A stretch of 64,000 bases of DNA from Jannaschia rubra (GCF_001403735.1 NZ_CXPG01000012.1:124001-188000); one strand, 5' to 3'; counted from the stretch's first letter, positions 8,813 through 19,275 are shown. A program made the numbers and translations. Notes: generated by a model from the sequence alone, not told the origin.

Positions 8813-10189
8813 TCAGTCGAGCGCCGCGACCCGCGCGGCGAAATCGTCGCCCCGCCGCTCGAAGTTGTCGTATTGGTCGAAGCTCGCCGCAGCCGGGGCC
8901 AGCAGGACCGTCTCGCCCGGCCGCGCGTCCTCGGCCGCGCGCGCCACGGCGGTCGCCATGTCGGTGCAGACCTCGGCCTCCACCCCCGGCCCCAGCGCCA
9001 GCGCGAAGGCCTGCGCCTCGCGCCCGATGACATAGGCGCGGACCACGCGGCCCAGATGGGGGTGCAGGTCGCCCAGGCCCCCCTCCTTCTGCAACCCGCC
9101 GCAGATCCAGCGGATGCGGTCGAAGGCCTGCAACGCCTGCGCGGCGGCATCGACGTTGGTCGCCTTGCTGTCGTTGACGAAAACCACGCCACCCCTCTCG
9201 GCCACGCGCTGGCTGCGGTGCGGCAGGCCGGGATAGCTCCGCAACCCCGCCTCGATGTCGCGCGGCCCCAGGCCCAGCGCGCGCGCCGCGGCCCAGGCGG
9301 CGCAGGCGTTCTGATGGTTGTGCCGCCCCGGCAAGCCCGGCACGTCGCGCAGGTCGACCGACGCGATCTGGCGCCCCTTGCGCGTCTCGGCCAGCCAGCC
9401 CTTGCGCGCCGTCACCCGCCAGCCCGGCCCGTCCAGCCGCCCGGTCGACACGCGGATCACCCGGTCGTCGCCCGGCGCCTCCTGCATCTGATTGGCGAGG
9501 AACCGGCCCTCGTCCTCGTCCACGCCGATCACGGCACGGTCCGGCCCGCCTTCGGCGAACAACCGGCGCTTGGCGGCGAAATACCCGCCCTCGCCCGCGT
9601 GGCGGTCCAGATGGTCGGGCGACAGGTTGGTGAAGACGGCGATGTCCGGCGTCAGGCTGCGCGCAAGCTCGGTCTGATAGCTGCTCAGCTCCAGCACTAC
9701 CACGTCGTCCGCCCCCATGGGGTCGAGGTCCAGCACCCCGCGCCCGATGTTGCCCGCCAGATGCGCGGACCGCCCCGCCTGCGTCAGGATGTGGTGGAGC
9801 AGCGCCGAGGTTGTCGACTTGCCGTTCGACCCGGTGATGCACACGGTGCGCGGCGCGTCCTCGCCCAGGGAACGGAAGAACAGGCCGATGTCGTTGTCCA
9901 CGGCCACTCCCGCATCCCAGGCCGCGCGGATCGCAGGATGCGGCGCGGGGTAAAGGTGCGGGATCCCCGGCGACGTCACCAGTACGACAACGTCGTCCAG
10001 CGCGCCGGGCCCGGTCGGGTCGCGCACCTCGAACCCTTCGGCCGCCGCCGCCTCGCGGGCCGCCGCGCCGTCGTCCCAGACGATGACCAGCGCGCCGCCC
10101 GCGCGCAGGGCCCGCGCCGCCGTCAGCCCCGACCGCCCAAGGCCCAGGACCGCGACCCCGGCCCCCTCGTAGCCCCGGACGGGGATCAT
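8813..10189 (-). CDS. murD: UDP-N-acetylmuramoyl-L-alanine--D-glutamate ligase
   Basis: 458 residues. It adds D-glutamate to UDP-MurNAc-L-Ala in cytoplasmic peptidoglycan precursor synthesis. The N-terminal Rossmann domain reads [17 protein letters not shown]. The Mur ligase ATP motif is [19 protein letters not shown] (about residue 110), followed by [10 protein letters not shown] and [13 protein letters not shown], all typical of MurD. The ATG at 10189 overlaps the stop of the small upstream membrane gene in an ATGA junction, which fixes the start and suggests coupled translation. Confidence 0.97.
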   Translation of the reverse strand: MIPVRGYEGAGVAVLGLGRSGLTAARALRAGGALVIVWDDGAAAREAAAAEGFEVRDPTGPGALDDVVVLVTSPGIPHLYPAPHPAIRAAWDAGVAVDNDIGLFFRSLGEDAPRTVCITGSNGKSTTSALLHHILTQAGRSAHLAGNIGRGVLDLDPMGADDVVVLELSSYQTELARSLTPDIAVFTNLSPDHLDRHAGEGGYFAAKRRLFAEGGPDRAVIGVDEDEGRFLANQMQEAPGDDRVIRVSTGRLDGPGWRVTARKGWLAETRKGRQIASVDLRDVPGLPGRHNHQNACAAWAAARALGLGPRDIEAGLRSYPGLPHRSQRVAERGGVVFVNDSKATNVDAAAQALQAFDRIRWICGGLQKEGGLGDLHPHLGRVVRAYVIGREAQAFALALGPGVEAEVCTDMATAVARAAEDARPGETVLLAPAAASFDQYDNFERRGDDFAARVAALD

Positions 10190-10383
10190 TCGCGCACCGC
10201 CATCTCGCGCCCCATCTGCCGCAGGACCTCCCACGCGGACGACGCCTCCACCGGCGCCCCCGGACCCTCGCGATACCCCTGCACCACCGGCACCGCCATG
10301 ATGGCTAGTCCCACTGCCACGGCCACCGCCCCCCAGCGCGCGGCGCGGGTGCCGAGGGTGAGGGGGTGTTGGCGTTCAGGCAT
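10186..10383 (-). CDS. Small single-helix membrane protein in the dcw cluster (65 aa)
   Basis: ATG at 10383 to TGA at 10186. One hydrophobic helix (about residues 17-33, [17 protein letters not shown]) follows a short basic N-terminus; the C-terminus is acidic and amphipathic. It overlaps the end of the ACT-domain gene by 8 bases and the start of murD by 4. Such tight packing argues that it is translated. No family is recognised; it sits where some relatives have unannotated small genes between mraY and murD. Confidence 0.65.
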   Translation of the reverse strand: MPERQHPLTLGTRAARWGAVAVAVGLAIMAVPVVQGYREGPGAPVEASSAWEVLRQMGREMAVRE

Positions 10384-10777
10384 CGGGCGCCTCCGCCGCT
10401 GCGCGCAGGCGCAGCGTCTGCAATGCGCGGCCGGCATCGGCCTCGGGCACGAGGATGTGGTCGTGGCGATGCCCCGCCACGACGTTGCAGGCGATGCCTG
10501 CCTCCGCCAACGCCGTCGCCGCGGCCGCCGTCAGCCCGACGCCGTCCAGCGCGGAGTTCACAGTCAGCGTGAGCCATGCCATCGGCATCGTCACGTCCAG
10601 ACCCGCATCCAGCGCCACGTCGACCGGCAGGAGGAGCGACATCCCCTCGTCCTCCCGCACGGTCGCCAGCGCCTCTCGCGCGAGCGACGGATCGTCCGAC
10701 GTGGCGAAGACGAAGGTGCCGGAGCGACGGCGCGGGGCCATCCCGGCGATCATGTCAGAGGTGCCGCGAACCGCCAT
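10376..10777 (-). CDS. ACT-domain protein inserted in the dcw cluster
   Basis: 133 residues. The fold is an ACT/aspartokinase-like pair. The stretch MAWLTLTVNSALDGVGLTAA followed by ALAEAGIACNVVAGHRHDHI matches the family of small standalone ACT proteins (CASTOR-like C-terminal domains). Such domains bind amino acids or other small ligands, so a sensor role is possible but unproven. The ATG shares one base with the mraY stop (TGATG junction), so it is coupled to the wall-synthesis operon. Confidence 0.82.
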   Translation of the reverse strand: MAVRGTSDMIAGMAPRRRSGTFVFATSDDPSLAREALATVREDEGMSLLLPVDVALDAGLDVTMPMAWLTLTVNSALDGVGLTAAAATALAEAGIACNVVAGHRHDHILVPEADAGRALQTLRLRAAAEAPDA

Positions 10778-11859
10778 CACCGCACCTTCAACGTCGCCAG
10801 CCCGATCAGCGCCAGGATCAGGGCGATGATCCAGAAGCGGATGACGACCTGCGGTTCGGCCCAGCCCTTCTTCTCGAAGTGGTGGTGGATCGGGGCCATG
10901 AGGAAGACGCGTTTTCCGGTGCGCTTGAAATAGAGGACCTGGATGATGACCGACAGCGCCTCGACCACGAACAGGCCGCCGATGATGGCCCAGACCAGTT
11001 CGTGCTTGGTGGCCACCGCGATGGTGCCCAGTGCGCCGCCCAGCGCCAGCGACCCGGTGTCGCCCATGAAGACGGCCGCCGGCGGCGCGTTGTACCACAG
11101 GAAGCCCAAACCCCCGCCGATCAGGCCGGCGGCGAAGATCAGCAATTCCCCGGTGCCGGGGACGTAGTGCACCTCGAGATAGTCGGTGAAGTCGGTCCGT
11201 CCCACGGCATAGGCGATGACCCCCAGCGTGCCCGCCGCGATCATCACCGGCATGATCGCCAGCCCGTCCAGACCGTCGGTCAGGTTGACCGCATTGGCCG
11301 ACCCCACGATCACGATCATCACGAAGGGGATGTAGAAATATCCCATGTTGAGCAGCACGTTCTTGAAGAAGGGAAAGGCCAGCTGCGCTTCGAGCCCCTG
11401 CGGCTGCACCCAGAGGATCACCCCCCCCGCGACCGCGGCGATCACGAACCCCAGCAGCAGGCGCACGCGGCCCGGGACGCCCTTGTGGTTGCCCGCGCTG
11501 ATCTTGGCATAGTCGTCGACGAAGCCGATGGCCCCGAAGCTGATGGTGACGCCCAGCACCAGCCAGACGTAGGGGTTGTCGAGCCGCCCGAACAGAAGCG
11601 TCGCCACCGTCACCGCACCCAGGATCAGCACGCCGCCCATGGTGGGAGTGCCGGCCTTGGCGAAATGCGTCTCGGGCCCGTCGGAGCGGATCGGCTGCCC
11701 CCGGCCCTGGCTGCGGCGCAGCAGGTTGATGAGCGGCGGCCCGAACAGGAAGCCGAAGATCAGCGCGGTGAAGAACGCCCCCCCCGCCCGGACCGTAATG
11801 TAGGAAAACAGGTTGAAGACGTCGCCGCCGTCGGACAGTTTCGAGAGCCAGTAGAGCAT
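10777..11859 (-). CDS. mraY: Phospho-N-acetylmuramoyl-pentapeptide transferase
   Basis: 360 residues, an integral membrane enzyme that makes lipid I by moving phospho-MurNAc-pentapeptide to undecaprenyl phosphate. About ten transmembrane helices are visible. Family motifs include FVDDYAKI, the catalytic [13 protein letters not shown] and the C-terminal HHHFEKKGW with its histidine cluster. Length is normal. It starts 9 bases after murF ends, in the expected order of the cluster. Confidence 0.97.
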   Translation of the reverse strand: MLYWLSKLSDGGDVFNLFSYITVRAGGAFFTALIFGFLFGPPLINLLRRSQGRGQPIRSDGPETHFAKAGTPTMGGVLILGAVTVATLLFGRLDNPYVWLVLGVTISFGAIGFVDDYAKISAGNHKGVPGRVRLLLGFVIAAVAGGVILWVQPQGLEAQLAFPFFKNVLLNMGYFYIPFVMIVIVGSANAVNLTDGLDGLAIMPVMIAAGTLGVIAYAVGRTDFTDYLEVHYVPGTGELLIFAAGLIGGGLGFLWYNAPPAAVFMGDTGSLALGGALGTIAVATKHELVWAIIGGLFVVEALSVIIQVLYFKRTGKRVFLMAPIHHHFEKKGWAEPQVVIRFWIIALILALIGLATLKVR

Positions 11860-11867
11860 TTGCGTTC

Positions 11868-13256
11868 CTATTCCGTCCGCCCGTTCGTCCCAAGGGCCCG
11901 CAGCCCCTCGACCAGCGTGGCCATCTTCATCGACAACGATCCCTTGACCAGCACCGCGTCGCCCGGCCGCACCATGTGCCGCAGATGGGGGGTCATGGCG
12001 GGCGCGTCTTCGGCGTGATGCCCGCGCCGGTCGGCGGGCAAGGCATCGTGCAGCGCGCGGGCCAGCGGCCCGACGGTATGCACGGTGTCGATGGCCTCCA
12101 TTGCCGGATGCGCGGCCAGCGCGCGGTGCAGGTCGGGCGCCGTCGGCCCGAGTTCCTTCATGTCGCCGAGGACGGCGATGCGGCGCGCACGGCGCGGCAC
12201 CGTGGTCGCCGCCAGCAGGTCGAGCGCGGCCCCCACCGAGGCGGGGTTCGCGTTGTAGGCATCGTCGATCAGGTCCACCGGTGCGCGGTCGGGGTCGAGC
12301 GTCACGGCTTGGCGCCGCCCGCGCCCCTCCGGCGGGCTCCACCCGCCCAGGGCCAGCGCCGCGCGCCCCACGTCGCCGCCCGCCGCATGGACAGCCGCCA
12401 GCACCGCCAGCGCGTTCATCGCAAAATGCGCGCCGGGGGCACCGACTCGGAACATGATCGGCCCCATGGGCGTCTCGGCGGAACAGACGGTGCAGCCATC
12501 GCCCGGCACCGCGCCGGTCAGGCGCCAGTCGGCGCCCGCGCCCTGACCGAAGGACAGCGTGCCGCGCTCGGCCAGGATGTCCGAGACGTCGAGGTCCGCG
12601 TTCCAGATCGCCGTGCCGCCGGGGCGCAGGCCCCCGAAGATCGCGGCCTTCTCGCGCGCGATGCCGGGCAGGCCGTCGGGGAAAGCCTCGAGGTGCACGG
12701 CCGCGACGGTCGTGACCATGGCCACGTCGGGGGCGGCCTGCGCGGCCAGGGGTGCGATCTCGCCGGGATGGTTCATCCCGATCTCGACCACGGCGAAGGC
12801 CGCATCGGGCGGAATGGCCGCCAGCGTCAGCGGCACGCCCCAATGGTTGTTGTAGGACTTGATCGCCGCGTGGGTCGGCCCCTGCGCGGACAGGACGTGG
12901 CGCAGCATCTCCTTGGTCGAGGTCTTGCCGACGCTGCCCGTGACCGCGATCACGCGGGCCGTCGTGCGCGCACGGCCTGCGCGGCCCAGCGCTTCCAGCG
13001 CGGTCTGCACGTCGTCCACGATCAGGAGCGGCGCGTCGGCGCAGCCTTCGGGCACATGGTCCACCAGCGCCGCGCCGGCGCCTGCGTCCAGCGCCGCGCG
13101 AACGAAATCGTGGCCGTCGCGGGCGGCGCGCAGGGCCACGAACATCTGGCCCGCCCCGATGGCGCGGCTGTCGATGCCGAGGCCGGTGACGGACCAGTCG
13201 CCCTGCGCCCGGCCCCCCATCGCCGCGGCGGCGTCGCTGGCGGACCAGAGCGTCAT
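11868..13256 (-). CDS. murF: UDP-N-acetylmuramoyl-tripeptide--D-alanyl-D-alanine ligase
   Basis: 462 residues. It adds D-Ala-D-Ala to the muramyl tripeptide. The ATP loop is [20 protein letters not shown] (about residue 105). [23 protein letters not shown] and [12 protein letters not shown] are MurF-specific. The C-terminal domain ends with [11 protein letters not shown]. The ATG overlaps the murE stop by four bases, so the start is well fixed. Confidence 0.97.
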   Translation of the reverse strand: MTLWSASDAAAAMGGRAQGDWSVTGLGIDSRAIGAGQMFVALRAARDGHDFVRAALDAGAGAALVDHVPEGCADAPLLIVDDVQTALEALGRAGRARTTARVIAVTGSVGKTSTKEMLRHVLSAQGPTHAAIKSYNNHWGVPLTLAAIPPDAAFAVVEIGMNHPGEIAPLAAQAAPDVAMVTTVAAVHLEAFPDGLPGIAREKAAIFGGLRPGGTAIWNADLDVSDILAERGTLSFGQGAGADWRLTGAVPGDGCTVCSAETPMGPIMFRVGAPGAHFAMNALAVLAAVHAAGGDVGRAALALGGWSPPEGRGRRQAVTLDPDRAPVDLIDDAYNANPASVGAALDLLAATTVPRRARRIAVLGDMKELGPTAPDLHRALAAHPAMEAIDTVHTVGPLARALHDALPADRRGHHAEDAPAMTPHLRHMVRPGDAVLVKGSLSMKMATLVEGLRALGTNGRTE

Positions 13257-14719
13257 GCCTCGCGCCCTTCGAGGGCCGCGACCGACATCGACGCCTGCTC
13301 CACATCGTCGAAGGGCAGGATCATGTCGCCAACGACCTGACCGCTCTCGTGTCCCTTGCCCATCACCAGCAGCGCGTCGCCCGGCTGCAGCAGGCCCGCC
13401 CCGCGCAGGATGGCCTCGGCCCGGTCGCCGATCTCGATGGCGTCGGGCGCGCCCTGCAGGACGGCGGCGCGGATCGTGGCCGGGTCTTCGGTGCGGGGGT
13501 TGTCGTCGGTGACGATCACCACGTCGGCATGGTCCCGCGCCGCCTGGCCCATCAGGGCGCGTTTGCCCCGGTCGCGGTCGCCGCCCGCGCCCACGATGGC
13601 GACGATGCGGCCCATGACGTGCGGGCGCAGCGCCCGGAGCGCGGTGGCCACGGCGTCGGGCGTATGGGCGTAATCGACGAAGACCGCCGCCCCCCCGTCG
13701 CGGGTCGCGGCAAGCTGCATCCGGCCGCGCACGCCCGCAAGACGCGGCAGGGCGGCGAAGACGGCCTCCGGGTCCTCTCCCCCGCCGATGACGAGGCCGG
13801 CGGCCAGCAGGGCGTTCGCCGCCTGGAACCCGCCGATCAGGTCGAGGCGCGCGGTATGGCTGCGCCCCTGCCAGCGGAACAGCACGTCCTGCCCGGTCGC
13901 GTCGAACCGCTGGCCTGTCAGTTGCAGGCGCGCGGCATCGTTCCGGCCGACGCCGATCACCTCCTGCCCGCGGCTTTCGCAGGCGGCGGCGAGGTCGGGG
14001 CCGCGCGGGTCGTCGAGGTTCACGACCGCGATTCCGTCGCCCGGCAGCAGGCGGTCGAACAGCCCGGCCTTGGCGTCGAAATAGGCCTCCATCGTGCCAT
14101 GATAGTCGAGATGGTCCTGCGTCAGGTTGGTGAAGCCCGCCGCGGCCAGGCGCACCGCCTCCAGCCGCCGCTGGTCGAGCCCGTGGGACGACGCCTCCAT
14201 CGCCGCATGGGTGACGCCGAAGGCCGCCATCTCGGCCAGCAGGGCGTGCAGGGCTATGGGTTCCGGCGTGGTATGGCCGGCGGGGGCGTGAAACGCGCCT
14301 TCGACGCCCGTGGTGCCGATGTTGGCGGCGGTCAGTCCCAGCGCCTCCCACAGCTGGCGGGCGAAGGTGGCGACGCTGGTCTTGCCGTTGGTGCCGGTGA
14401 CGGCGACCATGATCTCGGGCTGGGCGCCGGCCCAGAGCGCGGCGGCAAAGGCCAGCGCGGCGCGCGCGTCCTCGACCACCACGACGGGGGCGCCGGGGGG
14501 CAGCATCGCGGCGCCCGCCGGATCGGTCAGCACCGCCGCGGCACCACGGTCCAGCGCATCGGCGGCAAACCGCGCGCCGTGGGTCGCGGTGCCGGGAAGC
14601 GCCGCGAACAGGTCGCCGGGCCGCACCCGCCGGTTGTCGACGGCAAGGCCCGTCACGCAGGGGTCGGAGACCGGGGCCCCCGAGCCGCGCAGGCCCAGTT
14701 CGGAGAGTTTCTTCTGCAT
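13253..14719 (-). CDS. murE: UDP-N-acetylmuramoylalanyl-D-glutamate--2,6-diaminopimelate ligase
   Basis: 488 residues. It adds meso-diaminopimelate to UDP-MurNAc-L-Ala-D-Glu. Motifs are [19 protein letters not shown] for ATP, the carbamylated-lysine region GLFDRLL after [12 protein letters not shown], and the DAP-specific signature DNPRTEDP. The start is set at ATG 14719 because GAAGG lies 5 bases upstream; a GTG three codons earlier (14728) is the alternative. The gene follows ftsI after 76 bases, the widest gap in the cluster. Confidence 0.96.
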   Translation of the reverse strand: MQKKLSELGLRGSGAPVSDPCVTGLAVDNRRVRPGDLFAALPGTATHGARFAADALDRGAAAVLTDPAGAAMLPPGAPVVVVEDARAALAFAAALWAGAQPEIMVAVTGTNGKTSVATFARQLWEALGLTAANIGTTGVEGAFHAPAGHTTPEPIALHALLAEMAAFGVTHAAMEASSHGLDQRRLEAVRLAAAGFTNLTQDHLDYHGTMEAYFDAKAGLFDRLLPGDGIAVVNLDDPRGPDLAAACESRGQEVIGVGRNDAARLQLTGQRFDATGQDVLFRWQGRSHTARLDLIGGFQAANALLAAGLVIGGGEDPEAVFAALPRLAGVRGRMQLAATRDGGAAVFVDYAHTPDAVATALRALRPHVMGRIVAIVGAGGDRDRGKRALMGQAARDHADVVIVTDDNPRTEDPATIRAAVLQGAPDAIEIGDRAEAILRGAGLLQPGDALLVMGKGHESGQVVGDMILPFDDVEQASMSVAALEGREA

Positions 14720-14795
14720 CGCCTTCACCGCATTCTGCCGCCGCAGGGTCGCGCCCGCCCTAGCGCGCAGCGCCGGTCGCGTCCATCGCCCGCCG

Positions 14796-16592
14796 TCAGT
14801 TGTCCGCCCCGGCCCGTGTCAGATAGGCCCCGAAGCTGTCGGCCGCCGGGTCGAAGTCGGGGCGCAAACCCAGGAGCGGCGCGATGCGGCGCACCGCCTC
14901 GGAGGCCACCGGAACGGCGGTCCAGCCGGCGGTCCGACGCTCCTCCCCCGCGGCCTGGATGCTCGGTTCGTCGAGCGAGACGACGAGGACATACTCCGGG
15001 TCTTGGGCAGGGAAGACGCCCGCGAAGGTGGTGATGACCTTGTCGCGATAGTAGCCGCCCGTCGGGCTGGGCTTGTCGGCGGTGCCGGTCTTGCCCGCGA
15101 TCTGGTAGCCCTCCACCTCGGCCAGCGAGGCGGTGCCGCGCGTCACCACCTGCCGCAGCATGTGCCGCGCCTCGGCCGAGACGCGCTCCGACACGATGCG
15201 GGGGCCGGGTTCGGGCGGGGCGGCGCGCGCGAGCAGCGTGGGCGTGACCCGTGTGCCGCCGTTCAGGAGGGACGCATAGGCCGTCGCCAGATGCAGCGGC
15301 GAGGCAGAGAGACCGTGGCCATAGCTGATCGTCATGGTCGAGATGTCGGGCCAGCGGGCGGGCACCAGCGGCCGCGCGCCGGGCGCTTCGGTCAGCTCCA
15401 CCGGGGTGGCCTCGAAGAAGCCGAGCGAGCGCAGGAACGCCTGCTGGCGGGTGCCGCCGATGTCGAGCGCCATGCGCGCCGTGCCGATGTTGGACGATTT
15501 GACGATGACATCCGTCACCGAAAGCTGGTTGCCGTAGTTGTGGAAGTCGCGGATGCGGAAGCGCCCCTGACGCAGCGGCCCGCGCGTGTCGATCATCGTG
15601 CCGGCGTTGGTCAGCCCCAGTTCCAGCGACTGCGCGGCGGCGAAGATCTTGAAGGTGGAGCCGAGTTCGTAGACGCCCTGCACCGCACGGTTGAACAGCG
15701 GATCGTCGCCCCGGTCGCCCTGCGTCAGGACCTGCGGCCGGTCGTTCGGGTCGAAGTCGGGCAGCGAGGCCATCGACACGATCTCGCCCGTGTGGATGTC
15801 CATCAGGATGGCGGCCGCGCCCTTGGCGTTCATCAGCTTCATGCCCGAGAGCAGCACCCGCTCCATCGCGGTCTGCACCGAGAGGTCGACGGACAGGCGC
15901 AGGGGCGCGCCCTCGCGGGCCGGGTCGCCAAGGTAGTCGTCGAACACCGCCTCGACCCCGGCGACGCCCTTGATCTCGGCCGCGCGCACGTCCTGTTCGC
16001 CGTAGCGCGCGCCGCCGAGGACGTGGCTGGCCAGCGGGCCGTTGGGATAGACGCGCATCTCGCGCTGGCCGAACAGCAGCCCCGGCTCGCCCAGGTCGTG
16101 GATCGCCTGCTGCTGCTCGGGCGAGATGTTTCCCTTGAGCCAGAAGAACTTGGACCCCGACTTGAAGCGGCGCTTCCAGGTCTCGGGGTTCATGTCGGGA
16201 AAGACGCGGGCCAGACCTTCGGCGGCGGCGTCCGAATCGACCATCAGATGCGGCTGGGCATAGAGCGCGGTGGCCGTGACGTTGGTGGCGAGCACGCGGC
16301 CCTGCCGGTCGATGATGTCCGCGCGTTCCGACACGATGCCGGCCCCGGCGAGGCCGCCGGTCGCAGGCTCCCGCGCCTCCGACGCCGAGATGGCGCCCAT
16401 CTTGAGGCCGACGGCGGCGAAGCCCACGAGAAAGCAGGCGGCGGTGAACTTGAGGCGGCGTTCGGCGCGCAGGCGCAGCTTTTCGGGATTGGCGCGCGGC
16501 GCCGCCGGGGCCGCGTCGCGGGGGCGCGGCACGGTGGGGGTGACGGGGCGGAAGGGGTCGATGGCATGGGTGCGGCGACGGCGGAAGATCAT
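14796..16592 (-). CDS. ftsI: Division-specific transpeptidase FtsI (PBP3)
   Basis: 598 residues. A basic proline-rich cytoplasmic N-terminus is followed by one transmembrane helix (about residues 48-68), a PBP dimer domain and the transpeptidase domain. The three active-site motifs are STFK in YELGSTFKIFAA, SSN in VKSSNIGTA and KTGT in IAGKTGTADK. It cross-links septal peptidoglycan in the divisome with FtsW, FtsL and others. The ATG overlaps the ftsL stop by four bases. Confidence 0.97.
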   Translation of the reverse strand: MIFRRRRTHAIDPFRPVTPTVPRPRDAAPAAPRANPEKLRLRAERRLKFTAACFLVGFAAVGLKMGAISASEAREPATGGLAGAGIVSERADIIDRQGRVLATNVTATALYAQPHLMVDSDAAAEGLARVFPDMNPETWKRRFKSGSKFFWLKGNISPEQQQAIHDLGEPGLLFGQREMRVYPNGPLASHVLGGARYGEQDVRAAEIKGVAGVEAVFDDYLGDPAREGAPLRLSVDLSVQTAMERVLLSGMKLMNAKGAAAILMDIHTGEIVSMASLPDFDPNDRPQVLTQGDRGDDPLFNRAVQGVYELGSTFKIFAAAQSLELGLTNAGTMIDTRGPLRQGRFRIRDFHNYGNQLSVTDVIVKSSNIGTARMALDIGGTRQQAFLRSLGFFEATPVELTEAPGARPLVPARWPDISTMTISYGHGLSASPLHLATAYASLLNGGTRVTPTLLARAAPPEPGPRIVSERVSAEARHMLRQVVTRGTASLAEVEGYQIAGKTGTADKPSPTGGYYRDKVITTFAGVFPAQDPEYVLVVSLDEPSIQAAGEERRTAGWTAVPVASEAVRRIAPLLGLRPDFDPAADSFGAYLTRAGADN

Positions 16593-17032
16593 GGCAACTG
16601 CTCCCCGTCGTCGGCCAGCGTGGGCGGGGCGATGACGCGCGATTCGGCCTCGGCGCCGAAGACGTGGTTCATGATGATGACGTCGCCGATCTGACGCTCC
16701 AGCACCTTGCCCGCGATGCGGTTGCGGGGCGGCTCGGGCGGCGGCGGCGGCGCGAAGCTGACCTGATCGGCCAGCGCGAAGTGGTCGGGCGCGAGGGGGA
16801 CGAGGCCCAGGCTCTCGAAGTTCATCTCGGCCAGTTCGTGCAGGCGGTCGGGACGGTTGAGATAGGCCCATTCGGCCTTGAGCATCGACAGTTCCTGATG
16901 GCGGGCGCCGATGGTTCGTTCCAGCCGGGCGACGGCGCGTTCCGTCGCACGGGTGCGGTAGCCTTCGTCGTAGGCCCAGAAGGCCAGTGCCACGACGAGG
17001 CAGATCGACAGGGCGTAGAAGACGGTCCGCAT
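16589..17032 (-). CDS. ftsL: Cell division protein FtsL
   Basis: 147 residues. A short cytoplasmic N-terminus, a single transmembrane helix (about residues 4-21) and a periplasmic coiled coil (about residues 28-60, RLERTIGARHQELSMLKAEW) are followed by the YLNRPDRLHELAEMNF motif that marks FtsL. The C-terminal 70 residues, starting with a run of prolines, are longer than in E. coli FtsL. It bridges FtsB/FtsQ and FtsWI in the divisome. Position between rsmH and ftsI is diagnostic. Confidence 0.93.
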   Translation of the reverse strand: MRTVFYALSICLVVALAFWAYDEGYRTRATERAVARLERTIGARHQELSMLKAEWAYLNRPDRLHELAEMNFESLGLVPLAPDHFALADQVSFAPPPPPEPPRNRIAGKVLERQIGDVIIMNHVFGAEAESRVIAPPTLADDGEQLP

Positions 17033-17035
17033 CCG

Positions 17036-18025
17036 CTATCCCTCCAGCGTGACGGGGTCGGGCAGACCCAGGGTGCGGCGGTCCACCGGGCCGGCGGGCG
17101 CGTCGGTGCGGCGGGCGAGGCGCAGGCGGGCGGAGCGGGCGCGGGGATTCGCGGCGACCTCGGCCTCGGCGGGCGAGATGGCCCTGTGGGTAACGGTGAA
17201 GGCCGGGTCGCGGGTTTCGCGCGCGGGCGCATGGCGGCTGCCGCCGCCGCCGGTGTCGGCACGGTCGGCGAGGAAGCGTTTGACAGCGCGGTCCTCGGTC
17301 GAGTGGAAGGTGACGACGGCGAGCCAGCCGCCGGGGCGCAGCGCGCGTTCGGCGGCCTGAAGGCCCCCGACGAGTTCGCCGAATTCGTCGTTCACCGCGA
17401 TGCGGATGGCCTGAAAGCTGCGCGTCGCGGGATGGCTTTGCCCCGGTTTCTGGCGCGGCAGGTTGGCGGCGACCGTGCCGGCGAGGTCGAGAGTGGTGGC
17501 GAAAGGCGCCTGTGCGCGACGGCGGACGATGGCGCGGGCAATGCGGCGGGCGGCGCGCTCCTCTCCGTAGCGGTGCAGGATGTCGGCCAGCGCGGCCTCC
17601 TCCAGCGTGTTCACGAGGTCGGCGGCGGTCGGGCCGCTGTCGCCCATCCGCATGTCGAGGGGGCCGTCGCGCATGAAGCTGAACCCCCGGTCGGGCACGT
17701 CGAGCTGCATCGAGCTGACGCCGAGGTCCAGCACAACGCCATCCACGCCGTCGGACGCGGGCGTCACCGCGTCCATGTTGGAAAACACGTCCTTCACCAG
17801 GATGACCCGCCCGTCCGCATATTCCCCTGCCCAGTCCTGCGCCATGCGGTGGGCCAGCGGATCGCGGTCGAGACCGATCACCCGGTCCGCGCCCGCCTCC
17901 AGAAGCCCCCGGGTGTATCCCCCGGCGCCCATGGTCCCATCCAACCACAAGCCCCTGACGGGGGCCACGTTTTCGAGGATCGGGGCCAGAAGAACGGGAA
18001 CGTGTGGCGCGGCGGACTCAGTCAC
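17036..18025 (-). CDS. rsmH: 16S rRNA (cytosine(1402)-N(4))-methyltransferase
   Basis: 329 residues. It methylates N4 of C1402 in the ribosomal P site using SAM. The SAM-binding start is [33 protein letters not shown] and [14 protein letters not shown] are RsmH signatures, and [13 protein letters not shown] lies near the C-terminus. The length is normal. It lies 9 bases after mraZ and 3 bases before ftsL. Confidence 0.97.
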   Translation of the reverse strand: MTESAAPHVPVLLAPILENVAPVRGLWLDGTMGAGGYTRGLLEAGADRVIGLDRDPLAHRMAQDWAGEYADGRVILVKDVFSNMDAVTPASDGVDGVVLDLGVSSMQLDVPDRGFSFMRDGPLDMRMGDSGPTAADLVNTLEEAALADILHRYGEERAARRIARAIVRRRAQAPFATTLDLAGTVAANLPRQKPGQSHPATRSFQAIRIAVNDEFGELVGGLQAAERALRPGGWLAVVTFHSTEDRAVKRFLADRADTGGGGSRHAPARETRDPAFTVTHRAISPAEAEVAANPRARSARLRLARRTDAPAGPVDRRTLGLPDPVTLEG

Positions 18026-18034
18026 GGGCCCACC

Positions 18035-18541
18035 TCATTCCGGGGCACGGCGCTTCTTGGGCAGGAGCGAGGTGATCGGCATGCCTTCGGGCAGCTCGGA
18101 GAGGACCTGGCCCAGGCGGCTGGTCGCGGAAGTGGGGGCGTCGGGCGAATGGATGCGGAAGGTCTTGCCCTTGCCGCCGAAGACCGCCGCGTCGGTGATG
18201 CCGATGCGGTCGCGCAGCGCGGCGTTCAGGATCAGGCGGCCGCTGTCGTCGATGGTGACGGTGTCGGCGTTGAGGTAGAAATAATCCTCCAGCGCCTCGC
18301 GGGCGGGGTCGCCCTCGTCCATGTCGTCGATCATCTCGCCCATCTCAATGGCGCCCTGCATGGTGTAGATGGTGTAGTAGGGCACGCGGTCGTCGCCGAA
18401 ACAGAGAACCATGCGGGGGTTCGTTCCGGCTTCGCGCGCGGGATCGCAGGCGTCGAGGACGCGGCGGAAGTCGGCGGGGATCGAGACCCTGCCCTTCGCG
18501 TCCACCTTGTGGGTGCTGGTGCCTCGGAAGCGCTGCTCCAA
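18035..18541 (-). CDS. mraZ: Transcriptional regulator MraZ
   Basis: 168 residues with two AbrB-like half domains. The first contains HKVDAKGRVSIPADFRRVL and the second DSGRLILNAALRDRIGI. MraZ forms a ring that binds repeats upstream of its own operon and controls dcw transcription. The start codon is TTG at 18541, preceded by AGGAA at eight bases' distance. The upstream DNA lacks obvious closely spaced TGGG repeats but contains a perfect 13-base hairpin (18609-18644). Confidence 0.95.
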   Translation of the reverse strand: MEQRFRGTSTHKVDAKGRVSIPADFRRVLDACDPAREAGTNPRMVLCFGDDRVPYYTIYTMQGAIEMGEMIDDMDEGDPAREALEDYFYLNADTVTIDDSGRLILNAALRDRIGITDAAVFGGKGKTFRIHSPDAPTSATSRLGQVLSELPEGMPITSLLPKKRRAPE

Positions 18542-18608
18542 ACCCGGTTTCCTGACTTTCGGACGCGCGGTGCGGCCGGTTTCGATTGCCGTCCCCCGGA
18601 ACGGAAAC

Positions 18609-18644
18609 GGGCGGATCGGGTGTCTGCCAATACCCGATCCGCCC
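18609..18644 (-). promoter_or_regulatory. Perfect 13-bp hairpin in the mraZ leader
   Basis: GGGCGGATCGGGT and ACCCGATCCGCCC pair exactly around a 10-base loop, 68 bases upstream of the mraZ TTG. It has no clear T-run on either strand, so it is more likely a leader-RNA structure or operator than a simple terminator. Confidence 0.6.
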
Positions 18645-19275
18645 TATGTTCCCGTCGCAGCGATCCCGTCATGTCGGGGGCTGTTTCGGGCGTCCTTGTC
18701 GCGCGGTCACCTGGGGGGATGCTGCTCGCTGCGCGCTTCGGACCTTCTTCATCCAGAGACGTCTTGTGGGGGGTGCCTGTATGTAACCTGCCTTCGTTTT
18801 AGGGGTCTGAGGTCTGCGCCTCTTGCCTCCCCGTGCTCTGTAGAAACTTGATGCCACGTCCACGGCGGTATGAGAAGCCACTTTGTGACACTCCATCCCA
18901 CTTTTGTTATCCACAGGATGTGGGTAAGGCTGTGAGTTAAGGTATTTCACACAACATGTTGTGTACTGAGCAATATTTCAGACGATTTCTAGCTGCGTTT
19001 ATTTCGGAGGTTTTCCGCCCGCTGGCACCAATCGTGACCCAAAGCCCACAGGCCGGGGCGGCAACGGCCACCGCGGCTTTTCCGGGTTTACAGGTCGAGA
19101 ATCGGCCGATCCGAGACGATTGGCAAGCCGAACCCCTTGATTCAAAGGGTCGCAGGCTCGTCAGCGGAATTTTGCGAATCGGAAGCGGTGCGTGGCAGGG
19201 CGATTCTCGCCTGCCGTGTGGCATCCGGACCCGTGCCCGGACCCATGCGGTGGCATGAAATGCCGCGGAGTGGGG
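18645..19275. other. Gene-free AT-richer region between mraZ and apbC
   Basis: No open frame here has credible composition or a ribosome-binding site. Around 18895-18970 the DNA is clearly richer in A+T than the neighbours and holds the DnaA-box-like dyad and 16-base palindrome listed separately. Both flanking genes point left, so this stretch contains the dcw promoter and possibly the end of a transcript coming from the right. Confidence 0.5.
18907..18964. promoter_or_regulatory. DnaA-box dyad and 16-base palindrome upstream of dcw
   Basis: TTATCCACA (18907-18915) is the exact consensus DnaA box. Three bases on, TGTGGGTAA (18919-18927) is an inverted box with one change. At 18949-18964 lies ACACAACATGTTGTGT, a perfect 16-base palindrome that looks like an operator for a dimeric repressor. 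Function is inferred from form alone. Confidence 0.45.

Noticed and set aside
18956-19258. 100-codon frame upstream of apbC
   Set aside because: It has no ribosome-binding site, begins within the palindrome and ends antisense to the apbC end region; composition is not protein-like.
18645-19275. Chromosomal replication origin
   Set aside because: Only one perfect and one near DnaA box are present and no dnaA, parAB or other usual origin neighbours; kept as a regulatory finding instead.
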